64,000 nt of DNA from an uncultured Flavobacteriaceae bacterium (GCA_947502975.1 CANNBV010000001.1:682001-746000); one strand, 5' to 3'; shown: positions 8,319 to 17,295, counted from the first letter of the stretch. Notes: a model not told the origin generated them from the sequence alone. A program made the numbers and translations.

Positions 8319-8379
8319 TGTAATCCAGATGTTACCAGAGCATTAATCTTAAATGATTAAAATGTTACCCTAATGTTAA
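8319..8379 (+). promoter_or_regulatory. Six-register phased array upstream of the transthyretin-like gene
   Basis: TGTAAT (8319), TGTTAC (8330), CATTAA (8341), a weak AATGAT (8352), TGTTAC (8363) and TGTTAA (8374) all start on one 11-bp register over 61 bp. A -7-like box for the minus-strand gene (TTTATTTG read on the minus strand, 8302-8309) lies 9 bp from the first half-site and 20 bp from the second. The rest of 8278-8554 shows no other clear signal apart from dgt's own upstream region. Confidence 0.5.
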
Positions 8380-8554
8380 GAGATTTTTGAAGAAATTTTA
8401 TGTAAAAATTTAACTTTGTAGTTCAGCAGTTTTTTAATGTATTTTATCTGTTTGATAGATTTTTTAAACCAGATTTTCAGTTTAAAACCAATATTATTTT
8501 TAAATAAATTAAACCAAATTCTTTAGTATCTTGCTCGTGCTTTAAATAAATACC

Positions 8555-9895
8555 ATGAACTGGGAACAATTGCTCTCTTTAAAACGCTTTGGCGACACCA
8601 ATAAACGATTACGATTAGAACAAGATGAAACGCGTTTGGGTTTTGAAGTAGATTACGATCGTATTATCTTTTCACAAGAATTCAGGAGTTTACAAGACAA
8701 AACGCAAGTCATTCCACTTTCACAAACCGATTTTGTACATACGCGTTTAACACACAGTTTAGAAGTAAGTGTTGTGGGACGTTCATTGGGACGTATAGTT
8801 GGGCAGAAAGTATTAGAAAAACATCCACACCTGCAAAATGTTCATGGGTATCAAGCTAATGATTTTGGTGCTATAGTAGCCACTGCGGCCTTAGCGCATG
8901 ACATAGGGAATCCACCTTTTGGCCACTCAGGTGAAAAATCTATAGGCGAATTTTTTAAATCGGGTGTTGGCAAAGCATATAAAGACCAATTAACCGATAA
9001 AGAATACCAGGACCTTTGCGATTTCGAAGGAAACGCCAACGGTTTTAAAATCCTCACCCAAAGCAGAGCGGGACGTGAGGGCGGACTCCGTTTAAGTTAC
9101 GCCACACTAGGCGCATTTACCAAATATCCAAAAGAATCGCTGCCTAAAAAACCAACCAAACACATAGCGGATAAAAAATATGGGGTTTTCCAATCCGAAA
9201 AAGACGCTTTTCAAGACATAGCAGACGAACTTGGACTTATAAAGCGCAGTGAAAAACACCTCAGTTACGCACGCCATCCACTGGCATATTTAGTAGAAGC
9301 TGCTGATGATATTTGCTATACCATTATCGATTTTGAGGACGGTATCAATCTTGGCCTTATTCCAGAAGAATTTGCCCTAGAGTACCTCTCTAAAGTTATT
9401 CGTGACAATATCAAACCAGAGAATTATTACGCCTTAGCCACCAAAGAAGACCGTATAGGCTATCTGCGAGCTTTGGCCATAGGCGCACTCATCAACGATG
9501 CTGTGGATATTTTTATGAAAAACGAAGACGCCATTTTAAACGGCACCTTCGATAGTGCTCTGCTGGACAAAAGTAAATTCGAAGCTCAAATAAACGACAT
9601 CATTAAAATAAGTATCGAAAACATATACCATTCCGAAGAAGTGGTTGACAAAGAAATCGCTGGTTACCAAATCATCAACAAGTTGCTCACGGTCTACACT
9701 GCCGCGGTAAACCACAGTTTCAACGGCACCGCATCAAACTACGATAAACTTATTCTCAAACGCCTACCAGAAACCATCAATTTTAGCACTCCCAATTTAT
9801 ACGAGCGTCTACTGGCCGTTTGCCATTATGTGTCCCTGCTCAGCGATAGCAAAGCCATACAAAATTTCAAAAAAATAGAAGGCGTTACGTTTTAA
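8555..9895 (+). CDS. dgt: Deoxyguanosinetriphosphate triphosphohydrolase-like protein (HD domain)
   Basis: 446 residues, the usual length for the dGTPase family. It hydrolyses dNTPs (typically dGTP) to the nucleoside and triphosphate in the cytoplasm. The metal-binding HD signature is intact: H in RLTHSLEVS, the paired HD in ALAHDIGNPPFGHSGE, and a later D in YLVEAADDICYT. ATG 8555 gives the family-typical start MNWEQLLSLKRFGD. The 3' two thirds look visibly richer in G and C, with C-ended codons, than the surrounding genes (for example around 9540-9890), although the protein looks complete. The gene is monocistronic and is followed 59 bp later by a variable-hairpin repeat. Confidence 0.95.
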   Translation: MNWEQLLSLKRFGDTNKRLRLEQDETRLGFEVDYDRIIFSQEFRSLQDKTQVIPLSQTDFVHTRLTHSLEVSVVGRSLGRIVGQKVLEKHPHLQNVHGYQANDFGAIVATAALAHDIGNPPFGHSGEKSIGEFFKSGVGKAYKDQLTDKEYQDLCDFEGNANGFKILTQSRAGREGGLRLSYATLGAFTKYPKESLPKKPTKHIADKKYGVFQSEKDAFQDIADELGLIKRSEKHLSYARHPLAYLVEAADDICYTIIDFEDGINLGLIPEEFALEYLSKVIRDNIKPENYYALATKEDRIGYLRALAIGALINDAVDIFMKNEDAILNGTFDSALLDKSKFEAQINDIIKISIENIYHSEEVVDKEIAGYQIINKLLTVYTAAVNHSFNGTASNYDKLILKRLPETINFSTPNLYERLLAVCHYVSLLSDSKAIQNFKKIEGVTF

Positions 9896-9954
9896 AACAT
9901 CATTGCTAACGTAGCGAAACAATCTCCAACATAAAACAGCGAAATTAAAACTAT

Positions 9955-10040
9955 TTGGGCGTTCCCCTAAAGGGTCGGGCTTTCACTACTCAATCCCTCC
10001 TACGTCGGGGATTTCAAACATGCCGTTCAATCCCTAACGC
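9955..10040 (+). repeat. Variable-hairpin intergenic repeat, copy A
   Basis: It begins TTGGGCGTTCCCC, continues with GGGTCGGGCTTTC and ends CATGCCGTTCAATCCCTAACGC-type sequence (core CAATCCCTAACGC at 10028-10040). Between these lies a copy-specific hairpin, AATCCC then 10 bases then GGGATT (10003-10016 region). A short terminal inverted repeat GCGTT/AACGC is present. Lies between the convergent dgt and GH16 genes. A 64-codon open frame crossing it (9955-10149) is not a gene. Confidence 0.75.
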
Positions 10041-10132
10041 GGTGTATGTTTGCTGGCGTTTGGATATTAGACTTTGTTCTGGAATATCAATATTGAAATA
10101 TAAAACTGATGTTGTCAAATTTATTAGTGAAT

Positions 10133-10993
10133 TTACTGATAAATCCTAACATAATCCACCACCATTGCGCTTTCAGAAAATGAAGGAACAATTTTGAATT
10201 GAATAGCAATATTTAGTAGTACATATTGGTCGGTAGTAAACGGCCATGTATTTTTATTTTTTCGTTTTGGGTGGTATTTATAATGTTCTATCCCATCTAC
10301 ACTAAATGTTATTTCATCTTTAGTCCATTCCGCAACATAAGTATGAAATTCAGTAGATACATTTTCTACCGTTCTACCACCTAAATTTTCAACATAATCC
10401 CCATAACTAGCGCCTGTATGAAGTGCACTTTGTACAAAATTTTGTTTACTACCCCAATGCTCCAAAATATCAATTTCCCCACATTTTGGCCACTTAGACT
10501 TTCCAAAACCTTGTGTTTCCCAATACGCTCCTTTTTCGTTGATGGTTTTATTCAGCATCCATATGGCAGGCCATGTGCCAATACCTTCAGGTAATTTTGC
10601 CCTAACTTCAATACGTCCATAAGTAAACGCAAATTTTGAATTTAATCTAGCAGAGGTATATTTTTTTGTATGCCCTTGGTCTTTAAAGGTCTCCTTTTTA
10701 GCCACAATATGTAAAAATCCATCTTTTACAAATGAATTATCTACTCTATTGGTATAATGCTGCACTTCATTATTATACCAGCTTCCATGAGGCGGCAACT
10801 TGGTTTGATGAAACCATTTCGTAGTATCAATAGCACCATCCCCATCAAATTCATCAGACCAAACGAGGGTTTCAAATTTTGAATTACTCAGAACATTAGT
10901 AATTCCAACATCTTCCGTAGTATTAAAAATTTGGAATGCAAAAAAAGGTAAGCCGATTATAATGAGAATAACTATGTATACATGCCTTTTCAT
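10133..10993 (-). CDS. Glycoside hydrolase family 16 beta-glucanase (laminarinase type)
   Basis: 286 residues from ATG 10993. An upstream open extension to 11110 would be translated repeat sequence and would bury the signal peptide. The first 22 residues form a signal/anchor segment (MKRHVYIVILIIIGLPFFAF). The GH16 catalytic motif is intact as E173-I-D175-I-L-E178, the bulged ExDxxE form usual in laminarinases and other beta-1,3-glucanases. Substrate-side aromatics are present (GTWPAIWMLN; AYWETQGFG). It would cleave beta-glucans in the periplasm or outside the cell. No T9SS domain, CBM or lipobox is visible, and it does not sit in a polysaccharide-utilisation cluster. Exact substrate (laminarin, mixed-linkage glucan or other) cannot be told from sequence alone. 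Confidence 0.9.
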   Translation of the reverse strand: MKRHVYIVILIIIGLPFFAFQIFNTTEDVGITNVLSNSKFETLVWSDEFDGDGAIDTTKWFHQTKLPPHGSWYNNEVQHYTNRVDNSFVKDGFLHIVAKKETFKDQGHTKKYTSARLNSKFAFTYGRIEVRAKLPEGIGTWPAIWMLNKTINEKGAYWETQGFGKSKWPKCGEIDILEHWGSKQNFVQSALHTGASYGDYVENLGGRTVENVSTEFHTYVAEWTKDEITFSVDGIEHYKYHPKRKNKNTWPFTTDQYVLLNIAIQFKIVPSFSESAMVVDYVRIYQ

Positions 10994-11078
10994 TATGATT
11001 GAGAGATTTAGCTTAATAAATATTGTTTTTAAAGATAAGTAATTTGTATCAAGAATAAGAATTTCTCTGTGCTTACTT

Positions 11079-11115
11079 GTTCTCGATATATCGCGTCTTG
11101 ACCAAGACATCAGAA
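11079..11115. repeat. Hairpin sequence upstream of the GH16 gene
   Basis: GTTCT at 11079-11083 is complementary to AGAAC at 11111-11115. Inside lie CGATATATCG and the tight stem GTCTTG/CAAGAC (11095-11108). The TTCTCGAT word resembles another dispersed flavobacterial repeat seen at about 17349. No function is known. Confidence 0.4.
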
Positions 11116-11133
11116 CAGATAGATGGAATAGTA

Positions 11134-12888
11134 TTATTGTATTAGGCTTCGAAAAATAGTGCTAAGACTCTTTGAATCTAACTCAGCTAAAGCCTGTAAC
11201 TCCTTCACACTGCCATGTTCCACAAACTTATCAGGAATCCCCAAAGTTTTAATAGTGTTTTTGTAGTGATATCTTGCAGCAAATTCTAAAATAGCAGATC
11301 CAAAACCACCCTTTACAGTATTGTCTTCAACTGTAACAATTATGTCATGAGTTTTAAAAATATCATGAAGTAATTCTTCGTCTAAAGGTTTTATAAAGCG
11401 CATATCATAATGCGATACCTCTAAATTAATAATGGCCTTGGTTACGTTTTTAGCAATAGCGCCAATACTTAAAATTGCCAATTGCTGACCTTGTTTTAGT
11501 GGTTTGCCTTTACCGATTTCTAGTTTTGAAAACGGTTGTTTCCAATCCAAAGTTATACCACGTCCACGAGGATAACGAATAGCAATAGGTTGTTCTAATC
11601 CTAATTGTGAAGTGTACATGATGTTACGCAATTCCACTTCATTTCGTGGCGCAAAAATAATAAGGTTTGGGATACATCGTAAATATGACATGTCAAAAAC
11701 GCCATGGTGTGTGGCACCATCTTCACCAACCAATCCAGCACGATCTAAGCAAAATATAACAGGCAAATTTTGTAACGCTACATCATGAATTATCTGATCA
11801 TAAGCTCTTTGTAAAAACGTGGAGTAAATATTACAAAACGGAATTAATCCTTGGGTTGCCATACCTGCAGCTAGTGTAACAGCGTGCTGTTCGGCAATCC
11901 CCACATCAAAAGCCCGGTCTGGAATCTCGTCCATCATATATTTTAAGGAACTTCCTGTTGGCATTGCAGGAGTAATACCTACAATCTTTTCGTTTTGTTT
12001 TGCGAGTTCAACTATGGTATGTCCAAAAACATCTTGATATTTTGGCGGCAATACCTCGGCAGACTTTGCAGCTAAATCTCCAGTTTTGGCATCAAATTTT
12101 CCAGGGGCATGGTATTTTACTTGGTCGGCTTCTGCTTGTTTTAAACCTTTACCTTTGGTGGTAATAATATGTAATAATTTTGGTCCCCCAACAGTTTTCA
12201 GGCGTTCTAGTTCTGAAATAATTTTATCCAAGTCATGACCATCAATAGGTCCCGAATAATCAAAATTCAACGCCTCAATAATGTTGTTACGCTTTTGAGT
12301 ACCTTTTTTGACGTTGGTTAAATATTGCTTTAAAGCACCAACACTTGGATCTATACCAATGGCATTATCATTTAAAATCACTAACAAGTTTGCATCGGTT
12401 ACTCCTGCATGGTTTAAACCTTCAAATGCCATCCCGCTAGCTATGGATGCATCTCCAATAACTGCTACATGGTGTTTGTTTTCTCCTTTTAATTTAGAAG
12501 CAATAGCCATACCCAAAGCTGCAGAAATAGAAGTAGAGGAGTGTCCAACACCAAAAGCATCAAATTCACTTTCGCTACGTTTTGGGAATCCACTAATACC
12601 TTTTAGCTGCCTGTTAGTGTGAAAAATATCTTTACGTCCCGTTAAAATTTTATGCCCATACGCTTGATGTCCAACATCCCACAATAATAGGTCATCAGGC
12701 GTGTTAAATACATAATGCAGCGCTATGGTAAGTTCTATAACACCTAAGCTAGCACCCAAATGACCTTCTTTTGTGGCGACTATGTTGATGATAAATTCGC
12801 GTAATTCTTGAGCCAATTGAGTAAGGTCTTCTTGTTTTAAGAGACGAAGTTTACTAGGATAGTCAATATGATCTAACAACTTTTTTTT
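11134..12888 (-). CDS. dxs: 1-deoxy-D-xylulose-5-phosphate synthase
   Basis: First enzyme of the MEP isoprenoid pathway: thiamine-diphosphate-dependent condensation of pyruvate and glyceraldehyde 3-phosphate. The TPP motif runs from GDASIASGMAFEGLNHAG to NDN. The transketolase pyrimidine-binding region is visible (VGIAEQHAVTLAAGMA), and a C-terminal transketolase domain follows. About 584-590 residues is normal length. Start choice: the frame opens at a TTG at 12906, but a perfect -7 box (TACTTTTG, 12897-12904, minus strand) overlaps that codon. Translation therefore more likely begins at GTG 12888, or TTG 12876, close to the transcript's 5' end. It feeds the isoprenoid genes elsewhere in the window (29163 and uppS). 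Confidence 0.92.
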   Translation of the reverse strand, partial: KKKLLDHIDYPSKLRLLKQEDLTQLAQELREFIINIVATKEGHLGASLGVIELTIALHYVFNTPDDLLLWDVGHQAYGHKILTGRKDIFHTNRQLKGISGFPKRSESEFDAFGVGHSSTSISAALGMAIASKLKGENKHHVAVIGDASIASGMAFEGLNHAGVTDANLLVILNDNAIGIDPSVGALKQYLTNVKKGTQKRNNIIEALNFDYSGPIDGHDLDKIISELERLKTVGGPKLLHIITTKGKGLKQAEADQVKYHAPGKFDAKTGDLAAKSAEVLPPKYQDVFGHTIVELAKQNEKIVGITPAMPTGSSLKYMMDEIPDRAFDVGIAEQHAVTLAAGMATQGLIPFCNIYSTFLQRAYDQIIHDVALQNLPVIFCLDRAGLVGEDGATHHGVFDMSYLRCIPNLIIFAPRNEVELRNIMYTSQLGLEQPIAIRYPRGRGITLDWKQPFSKLEIGKGKPLKQGQQLAILSIGAIAKNVTKAIINLEVSHYDMRFIKPLDEELLHDIFKTHDIIVTVEDNTVKGGFGSAILEFAARYHYKNTIKTLGIPDKFVEHGSVKELQALAELDSKSLSTIFRSLIQ

Positions 12889-12896
12889 CACAAAAC

Positions 12897-12904
12897 AAAA
12901 GTAC
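12897..12904 (-). promoter_or_regulatory. -7 promoter box of dxs
   Basis: TACTTTTG on the minus strand matches TAnnTTTG. A TTG lies 22 bp upstream. The GTG start follows the box by 8 bases, so the leader is very short. Confidence 0.5.
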
Positions 12905-13004
12905 AAGATTTTATAATCTTATATTCAAAATCTGATCCTAACTACCCTTAAATTGCTGCAAGTATTTACAAAACTACTTGTGTCTTCAAAAAAGAAAAAG
13001 AAAA

Positions 13005-15749
13005 ATGAAACGGATAAGTATGAAATACGTGCTACCTATTATTGCCATATTGTCTGTGATATGGGCAGAGGCACAACAAAAATTACCTGCTTCTAAATAC
13101 GGATCGAGGCTTTACGATTATTTAAATACAAATAAAAACATGCAGCATTTATCTAAAACAGATATGGCTGATATTTATTTAGATAATGAATCATATTCAA
13201 AGAAAACTGGTGTTACACATAGTTATTTACATCAATCTTATAAAGGTATAAAGATATTTAATGCCATATCTAATGCAGCTATTAAAGATGATAAAGTACT
13301 TTTTTTTAAAGATAATTTTGAGGCTAACATACAACAACGCATTAATGCTATTACACCTTCAATAAGTGCTTTACAAGCTATTAAAAATGTAGCAAATCAT
13401 TTTGAATTAGAACTAAAAGGATCTTTAGATTTATTATCATCAATACATCATAAAAATATATATTCTAAAGGAAGTTTATCTCAAGAAGACATTGTTGTAG
13501 AATTAGTGTACTGTAAGGTTGAAAACGGAACATTAAAACTGTCTTGGGATTTGGATATTTATACGTTAGATGGATCTCATTGGTATAGTGTACGTGTCGA
13601 TGCACTTGACGGAAAAATTTTAGAGGTGCACGATTGGGTGATACAGTGTAGTTTCGATCATACAATAAACCATAATCATTCCCATATTCATAAACTAAAA
13701 GAAAATGCTTCTATTGACTTATTCAAGCCTAACTTTCTAGCAGCTGATAATTCGCAATACAACGTATTGCCATTACCGATTGAGAGCCCCAACCATGGTA
13801 ACTTTCAAATAGTAAGTGAGCCAGCTGATGTATTAGCATCTCCTTTTGGGTGGCATGATACAAATGGTGTTGTTGGAGCTGAACATACGATCACCAGAGG
13901 AAATAATGTGTGGGCTCAGGATGATATAGATGGTAATAATACAACAGATGGAAGTGCACCAGATGGAAATTTAAATTTGAATTTTAATTTGCCTCTTAAC
14001 ACTTTAAATCAACCAGCGCAAAATTATTTAGATGTAGCAACAGTCAATTTATTTTACCATAATAATGTGGCGCACGATATATTGTATCGACATGGGTTCG
14101 ATGAATCTAACGGGAATTTTCAATTTAATAATTACGGAAACGGAGGACGAGAAGGAGATAATGTAATTGCTCAATCGCAAGATGGATCTGGAGTAAATAA
14201 TGCAAACTTTGCAACACCACCAGATGGTAGATCTCCAAGAATGCAGATGTTTTTGTGGACACCAAACAACAATAACGGTAATATTGCACCAGATAATTTA
14301 TCTGTTTCTGGAGGAACTGTAGCAGGAAACTACGGGTCTGTAAAACCTTCCACAGGAAACGGGGCAGATGGCATAGGTAATATAACAGGGCCTTCTACAA
14401 CACCCGTTGTTGGAACTTTAGCAGTTGTGAATGATGGAGGTGTTATACCAGAAGAAGGCTGTAGTGCTTTAATAAATTCGGCAGATATTGCAGGTAAGAT
14501 TGCGATAATTAGAAGAGGTACTTGCGCATTCACACAAAAAATTCAAAATGCTCAAGATGCGGGAGCTATCGGAGTTATTATAGCAAATCATAATAATCCA
14601 ACTAACGATCCTAACTATGTGCCGTATGTGAATATGTATGGTGTAACTGATCCTGCATTTACAATTCCTTCAATATTCATTAATTATGAAGATGGAGAAA
14701 CTATCATAAATGCTATAGAAAACGGAGAGTCATTAACTGCTACTATTGTAGATAATGGACCATTTCTTATAGATTCTAGTTTTGATAATGGTATTATAAT
14801 TCATGAGTATGCACATGGTATTTCTACACGATTGACAGGAGGAGTGTCAAATTCTGGATGTCTACAAAATAACTTTCAAATGGGAGAAGGATGGTCTGAT
14901 TGGTTTGCCCTTATGTTTACTATGAAGGCGACAGATATTGGAACAGACGGTAGAGGTATAGGTACATTTGCTAGTGGAGAAGCCACTAATGGTCTAGGTA
15001 TACGCACAAGGCAATACAGTACAGATTTTTCTATAAACGAATATACATTTGAAGCTACCAATGATGATAGGGTGGTTGGAACAGATCCTGATACAGGAGA
15101 TGATATAAGATTAAATGAAATAGTACATTACAATGGCACTATTTGGGCTACCATGTTATGGGATTTAACGTGGGCATATATTGATAAATTTGGTTTTGAT
15201 CCTGATTTTTACAATGGTACCGGAGGTAACAATAGAGTGTTAGAATTAGTTATAGAAGGTTTAAAACTGCAAGGATGTAATCCAGATTTTATTGATGGTA
15301 GAGATGGTTTATTGGCTGCGGATACCGCTTTGACAGGTGGAGAAAACCAATGCTTAATCTGGGAGGTATTTGCAAAAAGAGGTTTGGGGGTTGCGGCTTC
15401 AAGAGGAGAACTAGATGTTTTTAATGATCAGGTTGAGGATTTTAATACTCCAGATCCTTCTGATGCTAGTTTAGCTAACTGCTCTACATTAAGTACAGAA
15501 GACATTGAAGAAAATATATTTAAGATATTTCCGAATCCTGCTAGAAATACAGTCACCGTTACTACACAAGGAAATCTTGATAACGTTAGGTTTAACTTAT
15601 TTGATATTAATGGTAGGCAGGTGCTTTCACAAACTTCAAATACACCAAGACGTACAACTATAGATATTAGTGCATTACAATCTGGAATTTATGTTATGCA
15701 GATTGAGAGCAATACTGTTACTATGACAAGGAAATTGATTAAGAATTAA
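13005..15749 (+). CDS. Secreted M36 (fungalysin-type) metalloprotease with PA insert and T9SS sorting domain
   Basis: 914 residues from ATG 13005 (the frame opens upstream at a TTG). Order: signal peptide (ending WAEAQ), FTP-type propeptide (about 30-220), and an M36 catalytic domain interrupted by a protease-associated domain (about 440-580, with IAIIRRGTCAFTQKIQNAQDAGA). The zinc site is H600-E-Y-A-H604, with the third ligand in the following GEGWSDWF. A C-terminal T9SS type A domain is present (KIFPNPARNTVTV to MQIESNTVTMTRKLIKN). The enzyme would be exported through the Por system, activated by removal of the propeptide, and used to digest extracellular protein. Monocistronic; divergent from dxs. 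Confidence 0.95.
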   Translation: MKRISMKYVLPIIAILSVIWAEAQQKLPASKYGSRLYDYLNTNKNMQHLSKTDMADIYLDNESYSKKTGVTHSYLHQSYKGIKIFNAISNAAIKDDKVLFFKDNFEANIQQRINAITPSISALQAIKNVANHFELELKGSLDLLSSIHHKNIYSKGSLSQEDIVVELVYCKVENGTLKLSWDLDIYTLDGSHWYSVRVDALDGKILEVHDWVIQCSFDHTINHNHSHIHKLKENASIDLFKPNFLAADNSQYNVLPLPIESPNHGNFQIVSEPADVLASPFGWHDTNGVVGAEHTITRGNNVWAQDDIDGNNTTDGSAPDGNLNLNFNLPLNTLNQPAQNYLDVATVNLFYHNNVAHDILYRHGFDESNGNFQFNNYGNGGREGDNVIAQSQDGSGVNNANFATPPDGRSPRMQMFLWTPNNNNGNIAPDNLSVSGGTVAGNYGSVKPSTGNGADGIGNITGPSTTPVVGTLAVVNDGGVIPEEGCSALINSADIAGKIAIIRRGTCAFTQKIQNAQDAGAIGVIIANHNNPTNDPNYVPYVNMYGVTDPAFTIPSIFINYEDGETIINAIENGESLTATIVDNGPFLIDSSFDNGIIIHEYAHGISTRLTGGVSNSGCLQNNFQMGEGWSDWFALMFTMKATDIGTDGRGIGTFASGEATNGLGIRTRQYSTDFSINEYTFEATNDDRVVGTDPDTGDDIRLNEIVHYNGTIWATMLWDLTWAYIDKFGFDPDFYNGTGGNNRVLELVIEGLKLQGCNPDFIDGRDGLLAADTALTGGENQCLIWEVFAKRGLGVAASRGELDVFNDQVEDFNTPDPSDASLANCSTLSTEDIEENIFKIFPNPARNTVTVTTQGNLDNVRFNLFDINGRQVLSQTSNTPRRTTIDISALQSGIYVMQIESNTVTMTRKLIKN

Positions 15750-15756
15750 TTGGATA

Positions 15757-16776
15757 TTATTCAATATTAAAAACTATAGGTAACGTATAAACTACTACAA
15801 CAGGTTTTCCGTTTTGTGTAGCTGGAATAAAATTTGGCAATAATTCAACGGTTCGTATAGCTTCTTTTTCTAATGTTGGATGAGGAGCCCGTGCTTTTAC
15901 ATTTTGTAGATTTCCTAAAGTGTCTATTTGGAATTGTACAAAAACTTTTTGCTTTCCTGTTAAATCTTGACAAACGGATGTGTTAAAATTATCCCTTACA
16001 ATTTTTGAAATACCTTTTGAAAGATAATCACGTTTTTTTGTTATAGATAAATTTCTTGGCGTGTTTTTGAATTCTGGTGGGTTTTTCACAATTTGTATAG
16101 GAATTGGCTCATTAGGATTGATTTCAGGTATGACTATTCCAACTGTTGCAATTTCTCCCTCAATGTCTACGATTGGTGGTTCAATAACTGGTATAGAATC
16201 GGGATGTTTTGTAAAAGACTCATCTTTATTAGCATTAGTATCTATATCTCCAACAGTTTTTATGATAAAACCGTCAAGTGTTATTTCTTCAACGATATTA
16301 TCTGAAGGTTCGTTTTTTGATGATGTACAAACAGGCTTTAGAATAGAATCCATTTTTTCAATAACAGGTATACCTTCTAATACATTTACTACTTTATTAT
16401 TATTTAAAGTATCTATAACTTCGATACTATCAATTTTTTGTGAATTACCATTCTTGTTGGTACAATTAAAAAGTGTAGTACCCATAGTAATTAATAAGGC
16501 TAGTAAAAATAGCTTATGAAAATTAAGGTTTTGCTCTAATACTTTTGAAGGAACGTGCAAATTGATACTATCTAATTGTATTTGTTTGAAATGTCCACAA
16601 ATGTTTTTTTGTTTATTTTGATGTATAAAATCTTGAATTTCAACCGTATTCATTTTAGTGAAATCAATCACTGTTTTTGAGCAGGAACTGCAAAACTTTC
16701 CTTTTTCTCTTGGAGACATTTGATTCCAATCTTCGTGACAAGGCTCAGGTATAGCAATAGAATAGTATGTTTTCAT
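15757..16776 (-). CDS. TonB-like protein with N-terminal Cys-rich domain
   Basis: 339 residues. The N-terminus is a small domain with Cys13, Cys29, Cys32 and Cys60-G-H, spaced like a zinc-binding fold (PCHEDWNQMSPREKGKFC). One membrane segment follows at about 88-104 (LFLLALLITMGTTLFNC), then a long Pro/Ile/Glu-rich spacer. The C-terminal TonB_C domain (about 260-339) carries VFVQFQIDTLGNLQNVKAR and the P-N-F-I-P-A strand. The topology suggests a cytoplasmic Cys-rich head and a periplasmic TonB arm that could energise outer-membrane receptors, but no exbBD lies nearby. The same head occurs on other Bacteroidota proteins, and its role is not known to me. It converges on the M36 protease gene with a 7-bp gap. 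Confidence 0.85.
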   Translation of the reverse strand: MKTYYSIAIPEPCHEDWNQMSPREKGKFCSSCSKTVIDFTKMNTVEIQDFIHQNKQKNICGHFKQIQLDSINLHVPSKVLEQNLNFHKLFLLALLITMGTTLFNCTNKNGNSQKIDSIEVIDTLNNNKVVNVLEGIPVIEKMDSILKPVCTSSKNEPSDNIVEEITLDGFIIKTVGDIDTNANKDESFTKHPDSIPVIEPPIVDIEGEIATVGIVIPEINPNEPIPIQIVKNPPEFKNTPRNLSITKKRDYLSKGISKIVRDNFNTSVCQDLTGKQKVFVQFQIDTLGNLQNVKARAPHPTLEKEAIRTVELLPNFIPATQNGKPVVVVYTLPIVFNIE

Positions 16777-16810
16777 GAGTTAATAGCTTTCTGTAAGAGC
16801 ATCAAACTTC

Positions 16811-16840
16811 TTGCCGAAGTAAATTGAAATTGTATTTTTG
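16811..16840 (+). promoter_or_regulatory. tadA promoter, probably giving a leaderless mRNA
   Basis: TTG 16811-16813 and TATTTTTG 16833-16840 have a 19-bp spacer. The ATG at 16846 begins only 5 bases after the -7 box, where transcription is expected to start. Confidence 0.65.
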
Positions 16841-16845
16841 TTTTT

Positions 16846-17295
16846 ATGATAGAACCTTTTGATGACTCATATTTTATGAAGAAAGCCCTCAATGAAGCTG
16901 AAATGGCTTTTGAAAAGGGTGAAATTCCTGTGGGTGCAGTTATTGTTATTGATAATAAGATTATTGCACGTGGGCATAACTTAACCGAGCAATTAACTGA
17001 TGTTACTGCTCATGCCGAAATGCAAGCGATAACTGCTGCAGCAAATTTTTTAGGTGGTAAATATTTAAAAGGTTGTACGTTGTATGTGACTTTAGAACCT
17101 TGTCAAATGTGTGCTGGAGCTTTGTATTGGAGTCAGGTTTCTAGAATAGTGTATGGTGCTAGAGATGTGGAACGCGGTTGTATTAATTTGAAAACGAAAC
17201 TGCACCCCAAAACTAAGATTGAAGGTGGTGTTTTAGCAGATGAGGCTAGTGCTTTATTAAAACGCTTTTTTATTATGAAACGTAATTTGAATTGA
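16846..17295 (+). CDS. tadA: tRNA-specific adenosine-34 deaminase
   Basis: 149 residues. Converts A34 to inosine in tRNA-Arg(ACG) so that it reads CGU, CGC and CGA. The zinc-dependent cytidine deaminase fold is complete: HAE (catalytic Glu) in VTAHAEMQAI and PCxxC in LEPCQMCAGAL. The C-terminal LLKRFFIMKR helix is typical. Single gene, divergent from the TonB-like gene. No frame disruption. Confidence 0.95.
   Translation: MIEPFDDSYFMKKALNEAEMAFEKGEIPVGAVIVIDNKIIARGHNLTEQLTDVTAHAEMQAITAAANFLGGKYLKGCTLYVTLEPCQMCAGALYWSQVSRIVYGARDVERGCINLKTKLHPKTKIEGGVLADEASALLKRFFIMKRNLN

Noticed and set aside
9955-10149. 64-codon open frame beginning MGVPLKGRAF
   Set aside because: It lies inside intergenic repeat copy A and the adjacent non-coding DNA; the apparent protein is translated repeat.
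10994-11110. N-terminal extension of the GH16 protein
   Set aside because: The extension translates a hairpin repeat and would place 39 residues in front of an obvious signal peptide.
12889-12906. Upstream TTG start for dxs
   Set aside because: The codon overlaps a full -7 promoter box, so it should not be within the mRNA; a downstream GTG is used instead.
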